Program-made: the position numbers and the translations under genes | Shown: in pieces, positions 8,128 through 16,329 of the stretch | Numbering within the stretch: position 1 is the first letter of the stretch | Layout of the letters: each line of letters starts with the position of its first letter | Notes under the pieces: model-generated | Told to the model about the DNA's origin: nothing | Databases searched by the model: none | The model's input: the letters and a program-made list of their open reading frames with translations, nothing else | Source of the DNA: Candidatus Manganitrophus noduliformans | Lineage (GTDB): Bacteria > Nitrospirota > Nitrospiria > SBBL01 > Manganitrophaceae | Length of the DNA stretch: 64,000 nt | Direction: 5' to 3' | Assembly (NCBI RefSeq): GCF_012184425.1 | Contig: NZ_VTOW01000009.1 | Span: 17,725 to 81,724 of the forward strand

Positions 8128-8334
8128 ATGAGTTCCCCCGTGATGAGGCATAAGCATCTTAAATTGGATCAGAAGAAGATCGATATCGCCAAGCGTTATT
8201 TCGGCGTAAAGTCCGAACAGGAAGCGATCGATAAAGCGCTTTCATTGCTCGTTGAGGAAGAGGAGATCATTCGAACGATGAAACCGCTGAAAGGCCGCCT
8301 CAAAGGAGACGATCGAAAATGGCCGTATCTGTAA
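8128..8334 (+). CDS. vapB: VapB-type antitoxin
   Basis: 68 residues. The segment KIDIAKRYFGVKSEQEAIDKA resembles the DNA-binding and dimerisation part of short VapB antitoxins; the C-terminal tail (MKPLKGRLKGDDRKWPYL) would wrap the toxin. AAAGGAGG lies before the ATG. It overlaps the PIN toxin gene by 16 bp. The palindromic operator at 8094-8114 fits autoregulation. The antitoxin should neutralise the downstream RNase. Confidence 0.75.
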   Translation: MSSPVMRHKHLKLDQKKIDIAKRYFGVKSEQEAIDKALSLLVEEEEIIRTMKPLKGRLKGDDRKWPYL

Positions 8335-8756
8335 AAGGGAAGGTCGTTCATGATACAAATGTCTTTGTCGATTATCTGAGGCTTCAGCTTCATTCGGACT
8401 GGGTCTTCGGAAACGTGGGGAATGTGATTCGTTTTCTTCCATCCGTTGTCCTGATGGAACTTCGGTTCGGCGCGGATACCCCGCGACGTAAGCGGGCCGT
8501 GGACCGCATCAAGGCGGCCTTTCCGGCGAGCCGGCTGATCTCGCCCGACGCGGAGAGCTATGATTGGGCCGGCAGCCTCTTCCGACGTATTCATGGAAAC
8601 GGAAGCGGTTTAAAAGACCGGCTTGGACCGATGAATGATCTCCTGATCGCCTTGACCGCGAGGGGAATCGGCGCCACCGTGATCACGAGGAGTCTAAAAG
8701 AGTTCGAAGGAATCGCCGCTCACGTTCCCGGCTTGAAGTTCTCCTCTCCGGATTGA
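8319..8756 (+). CDS. vapC: VapC-type PIN-domain ribonuclease toxin
   Basis: 145 residues with PIN-domain acidic positions: the first Asp in VVHDTNVFVDY (about residue 12), Glu in VLMELRFG and Asp in MNDLLIALTARGIGATVITR. VapC toxins cleave specific structured RNAs, often tRNA, with Mg. The 16-bp overlap with the antitoxin gene is typical of translational coupling. The gene appears intact. Confidence 0.8.
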   Translation: MAVSVKGKVVHDTNVFVDYLRLQLHSDWVFGNVGNVIRFLPSVVLMELRFGADTPRRKRAVDRIKAAFPASRLISPDAESYDWAGSLFRRIHGNGSGLKDRLGPMNDLLIALTARGIGATVITRSLKEFEGIAAHVPGLKFSSPD

Positions 8757-8773
8757 ACAGGGCCATGGAGAGA

Positions 8774-9065
8774 TCAAATAACGTCTAAGGGGCTGCGAAC
8801 CCCGCTTCCTCCCTGCTTCGGCACATGCGTATAAACCATCGTGGTGCCGGCATCCTTGAGCCCCAGCAGCTTTTGTACCATTCGAATACGGGCGACCCAT
8901 CTCTTCCGGATGCCTCTTTCCAAGGAATAAAATAAACCGGTGCGCCCATTGGACAGAGGCCTCTTCTGGGTGAATGCTATCATGGCGGAGGCGTATGGCG
9001 GCTCTGAGCTGATCGGGGAGTTTCGGTTTGTTGGAAGGGATCAGAGGCGCATTTAAAGACTTCAT
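8774..9065 (-). pseudogene. Tyrosine recombinase (XerC/integron-integrase type) relic
   Basis: The minus strand from 9065 encodes an N-terminal SAM-like segment ([27 protein letters not shown], in two pieces of the family pattern). After a frame change near 8880-8890 it continues with the C-terminal signature [16 protein letters not shown] and ends SPLDVI. The whole catalytic middle is missing, so this is an internally deleted pseudogene. It sits within the TA-rich block and is the only integrase trace there. The family call rests on the two conserved ends, which are typical of phage/integron integrases. Confidence 0.75.
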
Positions 9066-9403
9066 TTCATCCCCCTTGGCAATATATTGACATTAAGTGC
9101 AAACTGGCTTATACAGAAAAGCCAGATGTAAAAGAGACCTCTTTTAGGACGCCTAATACTGTAGCTCTCGGAACTCCATCTTTGTGAGGTCCAAGCATGA
9201 AAGCATTCTCCTTTTATGAGACTGATTTTCTCATGACGGCCTATGCTCTTATTCAGCCTTCTGTCGTGTAAAATCAGCCAGGAAAAGGATTGGTTGGCGA
9301 ACAGCTCATAGCTGGGCTGAGGGTCAGCCCATTATTGGGATATTCTTCCTGCAATCCGCAACATCGACCTTTGATATACCTATATAGATACGAGTGGAAA
9401 TCC
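9066..9403. other. Non-coding gap
   Basis: No ORF with a family motif or start signal and no clear repeat. It separates the recombinase relic from the second TA module. Confidence 0.5.
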
Positions 9404-9784
9404 TCAGGTCAGGATGACCATTTCTCCATATTTTGCCAGCGTTCTATCGTGAGTCAGAAGACGCATCGGTTCAATAAGACTTTGAGCCACGAGCATTCGG
9501 TCGAATGGGTCCTGATGATGAGGAGGAAGCTTTGAAACCTGAGCTGCATGTTTACCATTGATTGGCAGTTGAAGAAACCCACTCGGTCCCAGCGCAGCCT
9601 CGATCTCTGTAACGTCTCCTTCAATTCTTCCAAGCGCAGATTTAATCGCGACTTCCCAAATAGAGGCGGCGCTGACATATACTTCATTATCGGAGTCCGC
9701 AATAAGCTGATCGGCTTGCTTGGGAAGCCGCCGATCACCGGTTAACCACCAGAGCATTAAGTGAGTATCCAGGAGCAACCTCAT
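9404..9784 (-). CDS. vapC: PIN-domain toxin (VapC-like)
   Basis: 126 residues. It starts LLLDTHLMLWWLTGDRRL, the signature of the VapC subgroup paired with Phd-type antitoxins. The ASIWEVAIKSALGRI segment supplies the conserved Glu, and PFDRMLVAQSL plus LLTHDRTLAKYG supply the later acidic residues. Predicted Mg-dependent RNase. The start overlaps the end of the antitoxin gene by 4 bp (ATGA), which indicates coupling. Confidence 0.85.
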   Translation of the reverse strand: MRLLLDTHLMLWWLTGDRRLPKQADQLIADSDNEVYVSAASIWEVAIKSALGRIEGDVTEIEAALGPSGFLQLPINGKHAAQVSKLPPHHQDPFDRMLVAQSLIEPMRLLTHDRTLAKYGEMVILT

Positions 9785-10023
9785 TCTGTTTCTCTCTCAA
9801 ATGCGGCCCGAATTTCCTCTGGCAGCGGTTTATCGAAGGCCTTGCTGATCTTAAGCTTCCCTTTCATCAGCCCCTTCTTACGTCTTTTTCGCGATGGTTG
9901 CACCGATACCAATTTGGCTACAGGCTTTCCTGCTTTGGCGATGACGATCTCCTCACCCGAACCAGCCCGCTCCAATAGCTGGGAGAGATGGGTCTTTGCG
10001 TTATGAATATTAACTTGTTCCAT
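9781..10023 (-). CDS. Phd/YefM-type antitoxin
   Basis: 80 residues. VNIHNAKTHLSQLLERAGSGEEIVIAKAGKPVAKLV is a textbook Phd/YefM N-terminal DNA-binding fold (quoted here as the family pattern at residues 4-38). The basic linker and acidic C-terminus would bind the PIN toxin. It sits behind a promoter whose -10 overlaps a perfect palindrome, consistent with autorepression. Confidence 0.85.
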   Translation of the reverse strand: MEQVNIHNAKTHLSQLLERAGSGEEIVIAKAGKPVAKLVSVQPSRKRRKKGLMKGKLKISKAFDKPLPEEIRAAFERETE

Positions 10024-10047
10024 ATCTGAAGTCTCCAGTAAAAGTTA

Positions 10048-10081
10048 GACTAAGCTTAGTCCGAATCCAGAGAAATGTCAA
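10048..10081 (-). promoter_or_regulatory. Promoter and palindromic operator of the Phd/VapC module
   Basis: On the minus strand TTGACA (10076-10081), 17-bp spacer, TAAGCT (10053-10058). The perfect 14-bp palindrome GACTAAGCTTAGTC (10048-10061) covers the -10 box. Confidence 0.65.
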
Positions 10082-10094
10082 TCAGGCGAGATTG

Positions 10095-10415
10095 TTATGT
10101 CAAGCCAAAGTAGAAATGTCCTAATCCTACCAAGATAGAAATGTCCGGTTTTAGGATAACGGAGCGCAGGGCTCTTTTTTCTTTCGCAGCCAGGGATGTT
10201 TTTTCCAAGGATGCTGCGGTGATGGTTTGGTCCTGGGCCTCTGCGAGGGGTGATTTCGGTGTTTCGTGGGCTTTGAGCGGCCGGGTGGTAATCTGCCGAT
10301 ACCGAAGCCGCCGCTCCTGATGGGTGATCCGCATCGATCCGTCCAGCCGCTCTTCGACGGTCACCCGTTGCGCCCGAAGGTTATCTTCAATCTGATAGAG
10401 CTTCCGGTATGGCAA
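10095..10415 (-). pseudogene. ISNCY-type transposase, C-terminal fragment
   Basis: 106 residues. LYQIEDNLRAQRVTVEERLDGS followed by RRLRYRQI matches the C-terminal domain of ISNCY-family transposases; no catalytic DDE part is present. Near its end are two tandem GGACATTTCTA-type repeats (on the plus strand about 10097-10145), as at the tips of such elements. The other end of the element is missing, and it abuts an IS630-type fragment at about 10411. Confidence 0.65.
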
Positions 10416-10934
10416 AAAAGCAGAGGGAGATTAATATTAACAGCTGCACTTGAATTATTATCTAATCAAGTGACACATTTTTATTCCCCAAAAAAGAACA
10501 CTGATGAAATGATAAAGCTGCTTGAAGTCCTACTAAAACAGTACAAGAACGAAGATCGAATTTTCTTTTCATGGGATGCGGCATCTTGGCATGCATCAAA
10601 GAAACTTTATGAGAAGGTGAATGAAGTTAATTCACCCGGTTGTCGAGAGATCAATAAAACTCCCATAGTTAAGCGCGCGCCATTGCCCTCTTGCGCTCGA
10701 TTTCTCAACGTTATTGAATCGATTTTCAGCGGTATGGCAAAGACGATTATTCACAACAGCAATTATTATTCTGTTGAAGATTGCATGGTTGCGATTGACC
10801 GTGATTTTACCGAGCGGAATCAATATTTCAAGGAAAATCCAAGAAGGGCAGGGAATAAGCTATGGGGCAAGGAAATTTCAAGGGCTGAATTAAGCGAAAG
10901 TAATAATTGCAAAGATCCTAAATATACGAGATGA
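10411..10934 (+). pseudogene. IS630-family transposase (DDE_3), C-terminal fragment
   Basis: From about 10411 the plus strand encodes QILTA-like ILTAALELLSNQ, FSWDAASWH (catalytic Asp region) and ARFLNVIESIFSGM (catalytic Glu region), followed by PRRAGNKLWGKE. This is the C-terminal half of an IS630-type transposase. The N-terminal helix-turn-helix and first Asp are absent and the reading frame runs into the ISNCY fragment upstream, so it is a broken copy, apparently truncated by the neighbour's insertion or a deletion. Confidence 0.75.
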
Positions 10935-11141
10935 AAAAAAGCACAGTATCCGGAGCAACAAATTGATGGCCGGCACTGCAGCCTTCTGGCGACTGAACTT
11001 TCTCGCTCTCCCACTCCCTGTGCGTTTGCCAATGATCATATCCCACAATTTAACTGCTGATGGTAAGAAAATCCTCTTGTAGCCGATACTCAATAGATTC
11101 GCTCAAACGATCGCAGATAATATTCGGAAGGTATTTTCGCC

Positions 11142-11570
11142 TCACCGAGATTCGATCAATCGAATCCTGGTGTCTTTCCTACCGACCGCGTTCACAAGCC
11201 TACGATCAGCCGTCCACAATTCACATTTGACCAGATGAGCCAAGGCAAGATAGGCTGTATCGTAGGTGGTGGGCCGATCGTACTTCGATGCGAGTTCCCA
11301 TGCTTTTATCCAGAGTGCGTCGTGATGACGCAGCTCAATTGCCAGATCCGAGAGAATCTCCCACGCGCGACGACCTTCTGTAGATGAAAGCTCTTTTCGG
11401 AAGACCTTCCTTCTCAAAACAGCGAGGACTTCGAATGCAAACAACCAAGGTGACACCACGTTTCTTCCAGTGGTTTGCCACTCCTCCCACATTGCTGCCA
11501 CATCTTCGCTCTCTGGCTCAGGGATTACAAGCTTCAGCGCAAAAGAAGCATCAACGCAAACCGCATTCAA
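11142..11570 (-). CDS. vapC: PIN-domain toxin (VapC-like)
   Basis: 142 residues. It begins VCVDASFALKLVIPE (first catalytic Asp). Glu lies in LFAFEVLAVLRR, and TYDTAYLALAHLVKCELWTADRRLVNAV carries the later acidic residues. This is the COG4113-like PIN group that often pairs with Phd antitoxins. The start overlaps the upstream antitoxin stop by 4 bp. The gene appears intact and should be an RNase toxin. Confidence 0.85.
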   Translation of the reverse strand: MNAVCVDASFALKLVIPEPESEDVAAMWEEWQTTGRNVVSPWLFAFEVLAVLRRKVFRKELSSTEGRRAWEILSDLAIELRHHDALWIKAWELASKYDRPTTYDTAYLALAHLVKCELWTADRRLVNAVGRKDTRIRLIESR

Positions 11571-11863
11571 CGTTTGCTTCCTCTGATCGCTTCAAGATCA
11601 TCCTCGATTGCATCGTGCTTTTTACCACGTGATGCAATTTTCCGCCTTAATTCGGCGGCGTGTGTTAACACTGTTCTCGTCGTTGTTGTCATCAGACCAC
11701 CCTGGAGCCGTTTTAGGTCTTCGACGCCGACCAATGCTGCTTTGGGTTTTCCATGGGATAGAAGGAGAATCCGCTCTCCTTCATGGGCTACACTTTCAAT
11801 CAAGGACGAGAAATGCGCCTTGGCTTCTGCGATATTGACTGTCCGCTCCAAGCTGTCCTCCAA
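11567..11863 (-). CDS. Phd/YefM-type antitoxin
   Basis: 98 residues. TVNIAEAKAHFSSLIESVAHEG and LLLSHGKPKAALVGVEDL are the Phd/YefM fold. It is longer than typical because of an acidic C-terminal helix (ELRRKIASRGKKHDAIEDDLEAI) that should bind the PIN toxin. It is transcribed from a well-formed promoter at 11889-11917 and overlaps the toxin gene by 4 bp. Confidence 0.85.
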   Translation of the reverse strand: MEDSLERTVNIAEAKAHFSSLIESVAHEGERILLLSHGKPKAALVGVEDLKRLQGGLMTTTTRTVLTHAAELRRKIASRGKKHDAIEDDLEAIRGSKR

Positions 11864-11888
11864 TCTATGAATAATGACCTATATGATC

Positions 11889-11917
11889 ATTTTAGTCATA
11901 ATAGCATCATTTGTCAA
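11889..11917 (-). promoter_or_regulatory. Sigma-70 promoter of the third TA module
   Basis: On the minus strand TTGACA (11912-11917), 17-bp spacer, TAAAAT (11889-11894). A short AT-rich inverted stretch (TGATCA) lies just downstream. Confidence 0.7.
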
Positions 11918-12210
11918 AATCATTTAAGGTGCATAGTTTTAGCCGTAATACTCCAATCTTAAGGTGTTAAATCTTGAGTGTTTGTAGGTGAACATTCCTG
12001 CAAGACATCCTTCCTGAAACAAACGAGCAGCAAGACCCACCCTGCATCGCATATTTCAATTGGAATTCCTGTCTGACTGAAGCCCTCGTGTGAGCCATTT
12101 CTGATCTATTCCAGATTTTAAATGAAAAATCTAGAACAAAATCACTATTTGTACTCTCGTCAAACGAGACCTCCGCAAGTTCACATTTATTTTCAAAATG
12201 ACGCTGTAGG
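11918..12210. other. Non-coding gap between two divergent TA modules
   Basis: AT-rich with no ORF carrying a start signal. It holds nothing recognised beyond the flanking promoter regions. Confidence 0.5.
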
Positions 12211-12217
12211 AAAGAGT

Positions 12218-12237
12218 CTATATACTTCTCTATATAG
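12218..12237 (+). promoter_or_regulatory. Putative operator of the fourth TA module
   Basis: CTATATA-N6-TATATAG inverted repeat, 10 bp before the AAAAGGAGG ribosome site of the antitoxin gene at 12255. Confidence 0.5.
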
Positions 12238-12254
12238 TTGTAAAAGGAGGATTT

Positions 12255-12512
12255 ATGGCGACTTCAAAGCAGGCTAATTTTCTTTTGCCGGAAGATTTGC
12301 TCGACGAGTTCAGGAAAGCCGTTCCGGGGCGTCAGCAGAGTAAGGTGGTAGCCGAAGCCCTTCGAAAGGAGCTGAAACGGCTTAAACTGAAGAAATCCCT
12401 TCAGGACTCTTTTGGAGCCTGGAAGGAGAAGGATCATCCTGAATTGAAGGAAGGGACGGAAGGATTCGTCCGCAGACTCAGAAAGTCGACACGGCTGACC
12501 CGTTCGCAATGA
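12255..12512 (+). CDS. vapB: VapB-type ribbon-helix-helix antitoxin
   Basis: 85 residues. ANFLLPEDLLDEFRKAVPGRQQSKVVAEALRKEL (residues about 7-40) has the strand-helix-helix pattern of ribbon-helix-helix proteins, followed by a charged tail. AAAAGGAGG precedes the ATG. It overlaps the PIN toxin by 4 bp. An AT-rich inverted repeat upstream is a plausible operator. Confidence 0.8.
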   Translation: MATSKQANFLLPEDLLDEFRKAVPGRQQSKVVAEALRKELKRLKLKKSLQDSFGAWKEKDHPELKEGTEGFVRRLRKSTRLTRSQ

Positions 12513-12898
12513 AAAATATTGTATTGGATACGGATATCCTCATCAACTTCTTGAGAGGCCAGGAGACCGCGAGAGATTTTCTCTCTTCGCTCATCGATGA
12601 AGCAACCCTCTATTGCTCCGTTATCACAGTTGCGGAGATCTTTGCGCGGATGAGAGAGCACGAGAGAAAGAAAACAGAGGAACTTCTGGATAGTTTCAAT
12701 CTCATCGAAATCACGAAAGAGATCGCTGAAAAAGCGGGAAATTACAAAAACAGGATCAAGAGTCAGACCCTCGAACTGGATGATTGCTTGATCGCCGCGT
12801 CGGCCAAGTCAATCGGAGCGATTCTTGCCACAGAAAATATTAAACATTACCCCATGACTGATATCAAAAAGAGGACCGTTTCTGGCAGAAGCAGATAA
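12509..12898 (+). CDS. vapC: VapC-type PIN toxin
   Basis: 129 residues. IVLDTDILINFLRG gives the first catalytic Asp, VITVAEIFARM the Glu, and LELDDCLIAASAKSIGAILATENIKHYP the later acidic residues. A standard VapC with no truncation visible. The start overlaps the vapB stop (ATGA). Confidence 0.88.
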   Translation: MKNIVLDTDILINFLRGQETARDFLSSLIDEATLYCSVITVAEIFARMREHERKKTEELLDSFNLIEITKEIAEKAGNYKNRIKSQTLELDDCLIAASAKSIGAILATENIKHYPMTDIKKRTVSGRSR

Positions 12899-13084
12899 AT
12901 TTATCACATCACAAATATTTTGAAGAATCGCAAAACGTAAGCTCTCTAAAAAACCGTTCCTCCCAGATTACATTCTTCCGACCGGAAAGTCCGCCCGAAG
13001 CCAATGGTTGAAAAAAATCGATGAATGGGATGAATTACACTTAGAGTCAACAACGCCGTTGGGAATCTTGATTTGCGACGGCCC

Positions 13085-13108
13085 AGATCATCAAGATTCA
13101 AGACGCGA
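13085..13108 (+). repeat. 24-bp direct repeat, right copy (flanks TA island)
   Basis: Identical to 7920-7943. It ends one codon before homology of the truncated DNA-alkylation-repair gene begins, so it marks a likely breakpoint. Confidence 0.6.
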
Positions 13109-13647
13109 CCCCAAGAAGCGTAGCGAACAATCTCAACGACATTGGGAAGGATCATCCTGACCTGCTTGTGGAAACGGCCCGGCGCTGGACGACCGATGCA
13201 ACGGAAGAGCGTCGCCGGCTCATTCGTCACGCGCTCCGTTCGGCGATCAAACGGGGCGAGCCGGGCGCGCTCGGCGTTCTGGGCTTCGGCAAGAAGGTCA
13301 ACGTGGCGATTCGTAACGCCACCATCACACCGAAACGTCCCCGAACAGGCGGCTCGGTTGCGATCGGTTTTGAAGTGGTGAACAAGGGCTCGCGTCGGCA
13401 ACGGGTGCTGGTTGATTTTCGTGTCCACTTCGTGAAGGCCAACGGCAAAACCAGTCCGAAGGCGTTTAAACTCAAAACAATCGAGCTCGCCCCGAAAGAA
13501 ACCATCCCCCTTCGAAAGACGATCTCATTGACGGAGATGACGACGCGGAAGCACTATCCCGGAACGCACCGGGTGGAGGTCATGTTGAATGGTGCGGTGA
13601 ACCTGCTGGGATCGTTTGAGTTGGTAAAACGTATCGACTATAAATAG
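13109..13647 (+). pseudogene. DNA alkylation repair protein (COG4335-like), C-terminal fragment
   Basis: From about 13109 the frame reads SVANNLNDIGKDHPDL and then LLVETARRWTTDATEERRRLIRHALRS, the HEAT-like repeats of AlkD-related proteins. VALNVKVRNA-type segments, FEVVNKGSRRQRVLVDFRVHFVK and MTTRKHYPGTHRVEV follow, typical of the C-terminal extension of this family. About half of the expected protein is missing at the N-terminus, and the break lies at the 24-bp repeat. A GTG at 13168 could allow translation of a remnant, but a functional enzyme is unlikely. Confidence 0.75.
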
Positions 13648-13696
13648 ATCTGTCCCCTTTTCGAAAGCGATCTTCACTTATTTTCGTTGGCCTGAG

Positions 13697-13804
13697 ATGT
13701 CCGATGAGAAGTATGATAAGGATGCCGCTTTGGTCGAGCGCGATCTAAAATCCTTGAAAGAGATGTTTGATGGAGAATGCTTCCAGACAATTAACGCTGC
13801 ATAA
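13697..13804 (+). CDS. Possible 35-residue ORF
   Basis: ATG at 13697 encodes a charged peptide (MSDEKYDKDAALVERDLKSL...). No clear ribosome site and no family. It may be the tail of a lost gene. Listed because its composition is protein-like. Confidence 0.2.
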   Translation: MSDEKYDKDAALVERDLKSLKEMFDGECFQTINAA

Positions 13805-13828
13805 CCCATTCGTTCAGGAGGAGAACCG

Positions 13829-14452
13829 ATGAAAGTGACCAGCCGCTCCATTCAGAACAACAAACGTATTCCCGAAGTGAACGCCGCGGGCGTTCCGGGG
13901 CCGAGCGGTCCCGTTCCGGGACAGAACAAGAGCCCGCATATCTCTTGGTCCGACTTCCCGGCGAATACCAAGTCATTCGCAATCATCGTCCACGACCCCG
14001 ACGTGCCGTCGAAGCCAGACGACGTCAACAAATCGGATCGAACCGTTCCGTACAACCTGCCGCGCGTCGATTTCTATCACTGGGTCCTCGTCGACATTCC
14101 GGCGAACATGACCGCGCTGGCCGAAGGGCAAGACTCGGACGGCTTCACCCCCAAAGGAAAGAAGCCGGGGAAGGTCACCTACGGCGTGCGCGGGATCAAC
14201 AACTACAAGGAATGGTTCGGCAACGACCCTCAGATGGGGGGTGACTATGGCGGCTACGACGGGCCGTGGCCCCCCTTCAACGACGAGCGGCTCCACCACT
14301 ACCACTTCACCGTCTATGCGCTCGACGTCCCGTCGCTCAAGATGCCGGAGCGGTTCAACGGGCCCGACGCGCTCAAGGCGATGCAGGGGCATATCCTCGA
14401 TAAAGCGACGCTGATCGGGACCTACGCCCTGAACCCGAACCCGCGGGATTAG
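13829..14452 (+). CDS. PEBP / YbhB-YbcL family protein
   Basis: 207 residues of the phosphatidylethanolamine-binding protein family. Visible motifs: SPHISWSDFPANTKSFAI, the ligand-site pair HDPDVP (about 51-56) and the FYHWVLVDIP segment (about 76-85), then GVRGINNYKEWFGN and YDGPWPPFNDERLHHYHFTVYALD. Bacterial members bind anionic ligands; their biological role is poorly known. GGAGGAG precedes the ATG. GC content and codon use from here to about 16 kb are clearly higher than in the TA block, suggesting a different origin. No signal peptide. Confidence 0.9.
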   Translation: MKVTSRSIQNNKRIPEVNAAGVPGPSGPVPGQNKSPHISWSDFPANTKSFAIIVHDPDVPSKPDDVNKSDRTVPYNLPRVDFYHWVLVDIPANMTALAEGQDSDGFTPKGKKPGKVTYGVRGINNYKEWFGNDPQMGGDYGGYDGPWPPFNDERLHHYHFTVYALDVPSLKMPERFNGPDALKAMQGHILDKATLIGTYALNPNPRD

Positions 14453-14838
14453 ATCGCAAATGGAATTCCGCCCCGCGTCTTACGGACGGAGGGGCCGGGT
14501 CATCCCTGAGAAAAATCGAAAGGCCCGGTTCCTCGCAGCCCGTTTAATTTCTTGACTCAAAGAAAAAAGTATCATATATAGAGAAGAAGCAAAGGATTTT
14601 CAGATATCCTTCGTATCAGGGCACGCTTGGCGAGTGTCATTGCCCGGGCAATGACACTCATCCTTCCAATTCCAGATCCATTACACTGACCTTTCCCGAC
14701 AACGAAGGCGCTTCAACCGCTCCGAGATTTTGGAAATTCGCCCAGAAGTCGTGGCCGATCGCGCAGATTCTTATCGGTCTGCGGCCCATCGTTCGCGTGT
14801 TGTGATTTCACCTAACCGGACCATTTTGGAGTCTCAGA
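14453..14838. other. Intergenic region with a 28-bp perfect palindrome
   Basis: No gene seen. It contains the palindrome at 14632-14659, annotated separately. Confidence 0.5.
14632..14659. repeat. 28-bp perfect palindrome
   Basis: GAGTGTCATTGCCC is followed directly by its exact reverse complement, with no loop. There is no T-run, so a terminator is unlikely. It could be a regulator site or a cruciform. It lies 180 bp before the antiporter gene. Confidence 0.6.
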
Positions 14839-16044
14839 ATGCCTCACGAAATCTCTCTGATTTCCACCCTTGCGATGGGGCTTGCCTTCGCATTTTTTTT
14901 GGGGTTTATCGCGCTCCGCCTCGGCTTGTCACCGCTGGTCGGCTACCTGCTGGCCGGGATGGCCGTGGGACCGTTCACGCCGGGGTTCGTCGCCGACGGC
15001 GCGCTGACGCCGCAACTTGCTGAAATCGGCGTCATCCTCCTGATGTTCGGCGTCGGCATGCACTTTTCGGTGGGGGACCTGATGGCGGTTCGCAGCATCG
15101 CGCTGCCCGGCGCCGTCGTTCAGATCGCGGCGGCCACCGCGCTGGGCGCCGGCCTCGCCTCCTGGTGGGGCTGGTCGCTCGGCGCGGGATTGGTTTTCGG
15201 ACTGGCATTATCGGTCGCCAGCACCGTGGTCTTGCTCCGCGCGCTGGAGGCGGGAAACGTTCTCCACTCGGACAACGGCCGGATCGCCGTCGGCTGGCTC
15301 ATCGTCGAAGACCTGGTCATGGTGCTCACCCTCGTCTTGCTGCCGGCCCTGGCGGGGTTGCTCGACGGAAAGCCGTCCGGCGGCGCCGAATCGTCGAATG
15401 TCGCGGTCGCGCTCGGCGTGACCCTCTTCAAGGTGGCGACGTTCATCGGTTTCATGTTGCTGTTCGGGCGCCGCCTGTTCCCCTGGCTGCTGAAGCGGGT
15501 GGAAAGCACCGGCTCGCGCGAGCTGTTCACCCTCGCCGTGGTAGCGATCGCCCTGGGTGTCGCTTTCGGCTCGGCCAAGCTCTTCGACGTATCCTTCGCT
15601 CTTGGGGCGTTCTTCGGCGGGGTCGTGATCAACGCGTCCGACGTGAGCCACCGGGCGGCGACCGATCTGAAACCGTTGGAGGACATTTTCGCGGTGCTCT
15701 TCTTTGTGTCGGTCGGGATGCTCTTCGACCCCGGCATCCTTGTGCGGCAGCCTTTTCAAGTGTTGGCGGCGGTTGGAATCATCCTGGTCGGCAAGTCGGT
15801 CGCGGCGGCGGTCATCGTATTGGCGCTGGGGCGTCCGCTCGATACGGCGCTGATGGTGTCGGCCGCGCTGGCGCAGATCGGCGAGTTCTCATTTATCCTG
15901 GGCGGGCTCGGCGTCAGCCTGGGCCTGCTGCCGTCCGAGGGGTACAACCTGATCCTGGCCGGCGCGCTGCTTTCGATCATCCTCAATCCATTTATTTTTC
16001 AATTCGCCGCCACCTTGCGGCCCAGTCCGGGTCCGGCCGTCTGA
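14839..16044 (+). CDS. CPA2-family cation:proton antiporter (KefB/YbaL-like), membrane domain only
   Basis: 401 residues, 11-12 predicted membrane helices. It begins ISLISTLAMGLAFAFFLGFIALRL and includes LSPLVGYLLAGMAVGPFTPGF, the VEDLVMVLTLVLLPAL exchange region and FFVSVGMLFDP near residue 290. All are typical of the KefB/YbaL group that exchanges K+ or Na+ for H+ across the inner membrane. Family members usually carry a C-terminal TrkA-N/RCK domain (total about 550-600 residues); this one stops right after the last helix. Either the regulator domain was lost or this is a short natural form. High GC matches the preceding PEBP gene. Confidence 0.85.
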   Translation: MPHEISLISTLAMGLAFAFFLGFIALRLGLSPLVGYLLAGMAVGPFTPGFVADGALTPQLAEIGVILLMFGVGMHFSVGDLMAVRSIALPGAVVQIAAATALGAGLASWWGWSLGAGLVFGLALSVASTVVLLRALEAGNVLHSDNGRIAVGWLIVEDLVMVLTLVLLPALAGLLDGKPSGGAESSNVAVALGVTLFKVATFIGFMLLFGRRLFPWLLKRVESTGSRELFTLAVVAIALGVAFGSAKLFDVSFALGAFFGGVVINASDVSHRAATDLKPLEDIFAVLFFVSVGMLFDPGILVRQPFQVLAAVGIILVGKSVAAAVIVLALGRPLDTALMVSAALAQIGEFSFILGGLGVSLGLLPSEGYNLILAGALLSIILNPFIFQFAATLRPSPGPAV

Positions 16045-16329
16045 CCGATCGATTGAAAAACCGCCGATAGTGTTCATCCTCAGGCTTTTATTCCTTAGGA
16101 AATGAAGACAGACTGAAATGTCATCTCTCTCACTCATTCGTTTCAGTGATTTGACTCGGTGTGGAAGGTTGAATTATACAGAACCAAGCGACGACTCGAT
16201 CGATCCTGGAGAATTCTCCCATTCCAATGCACTTCTTCATAAGGAGGGAAAAGAGGTGGCCGTCAAACGAACCGGGAAGAACACATAAGCGTCTTTCACC
16301 GCTAAACCGAAAAAAAGGATTTCCAAATC
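16045..16329. other. Intergenic region
   Basis: No gene, repeat or clear promoter recognised. AAGGAGGG at about 16243 precedes only a ten-codon ORF. Confidence 0.4.

Noticed and set aside
8757..12950. Integron attC sites between the TA modules
   Set aside because: The recombinase relic prompted a look for core sites, but no paired RYYYAAC/GTTRRRY sites were found and the modules point in different directions.
15165..16070. 301-codon ORF in another frame of the antiporter, plus minus-strand ORFs
   Set aside because: The antiporter frame has clear membrane helices and motifs; the alternatives are Arg/Gly-rich shadows.
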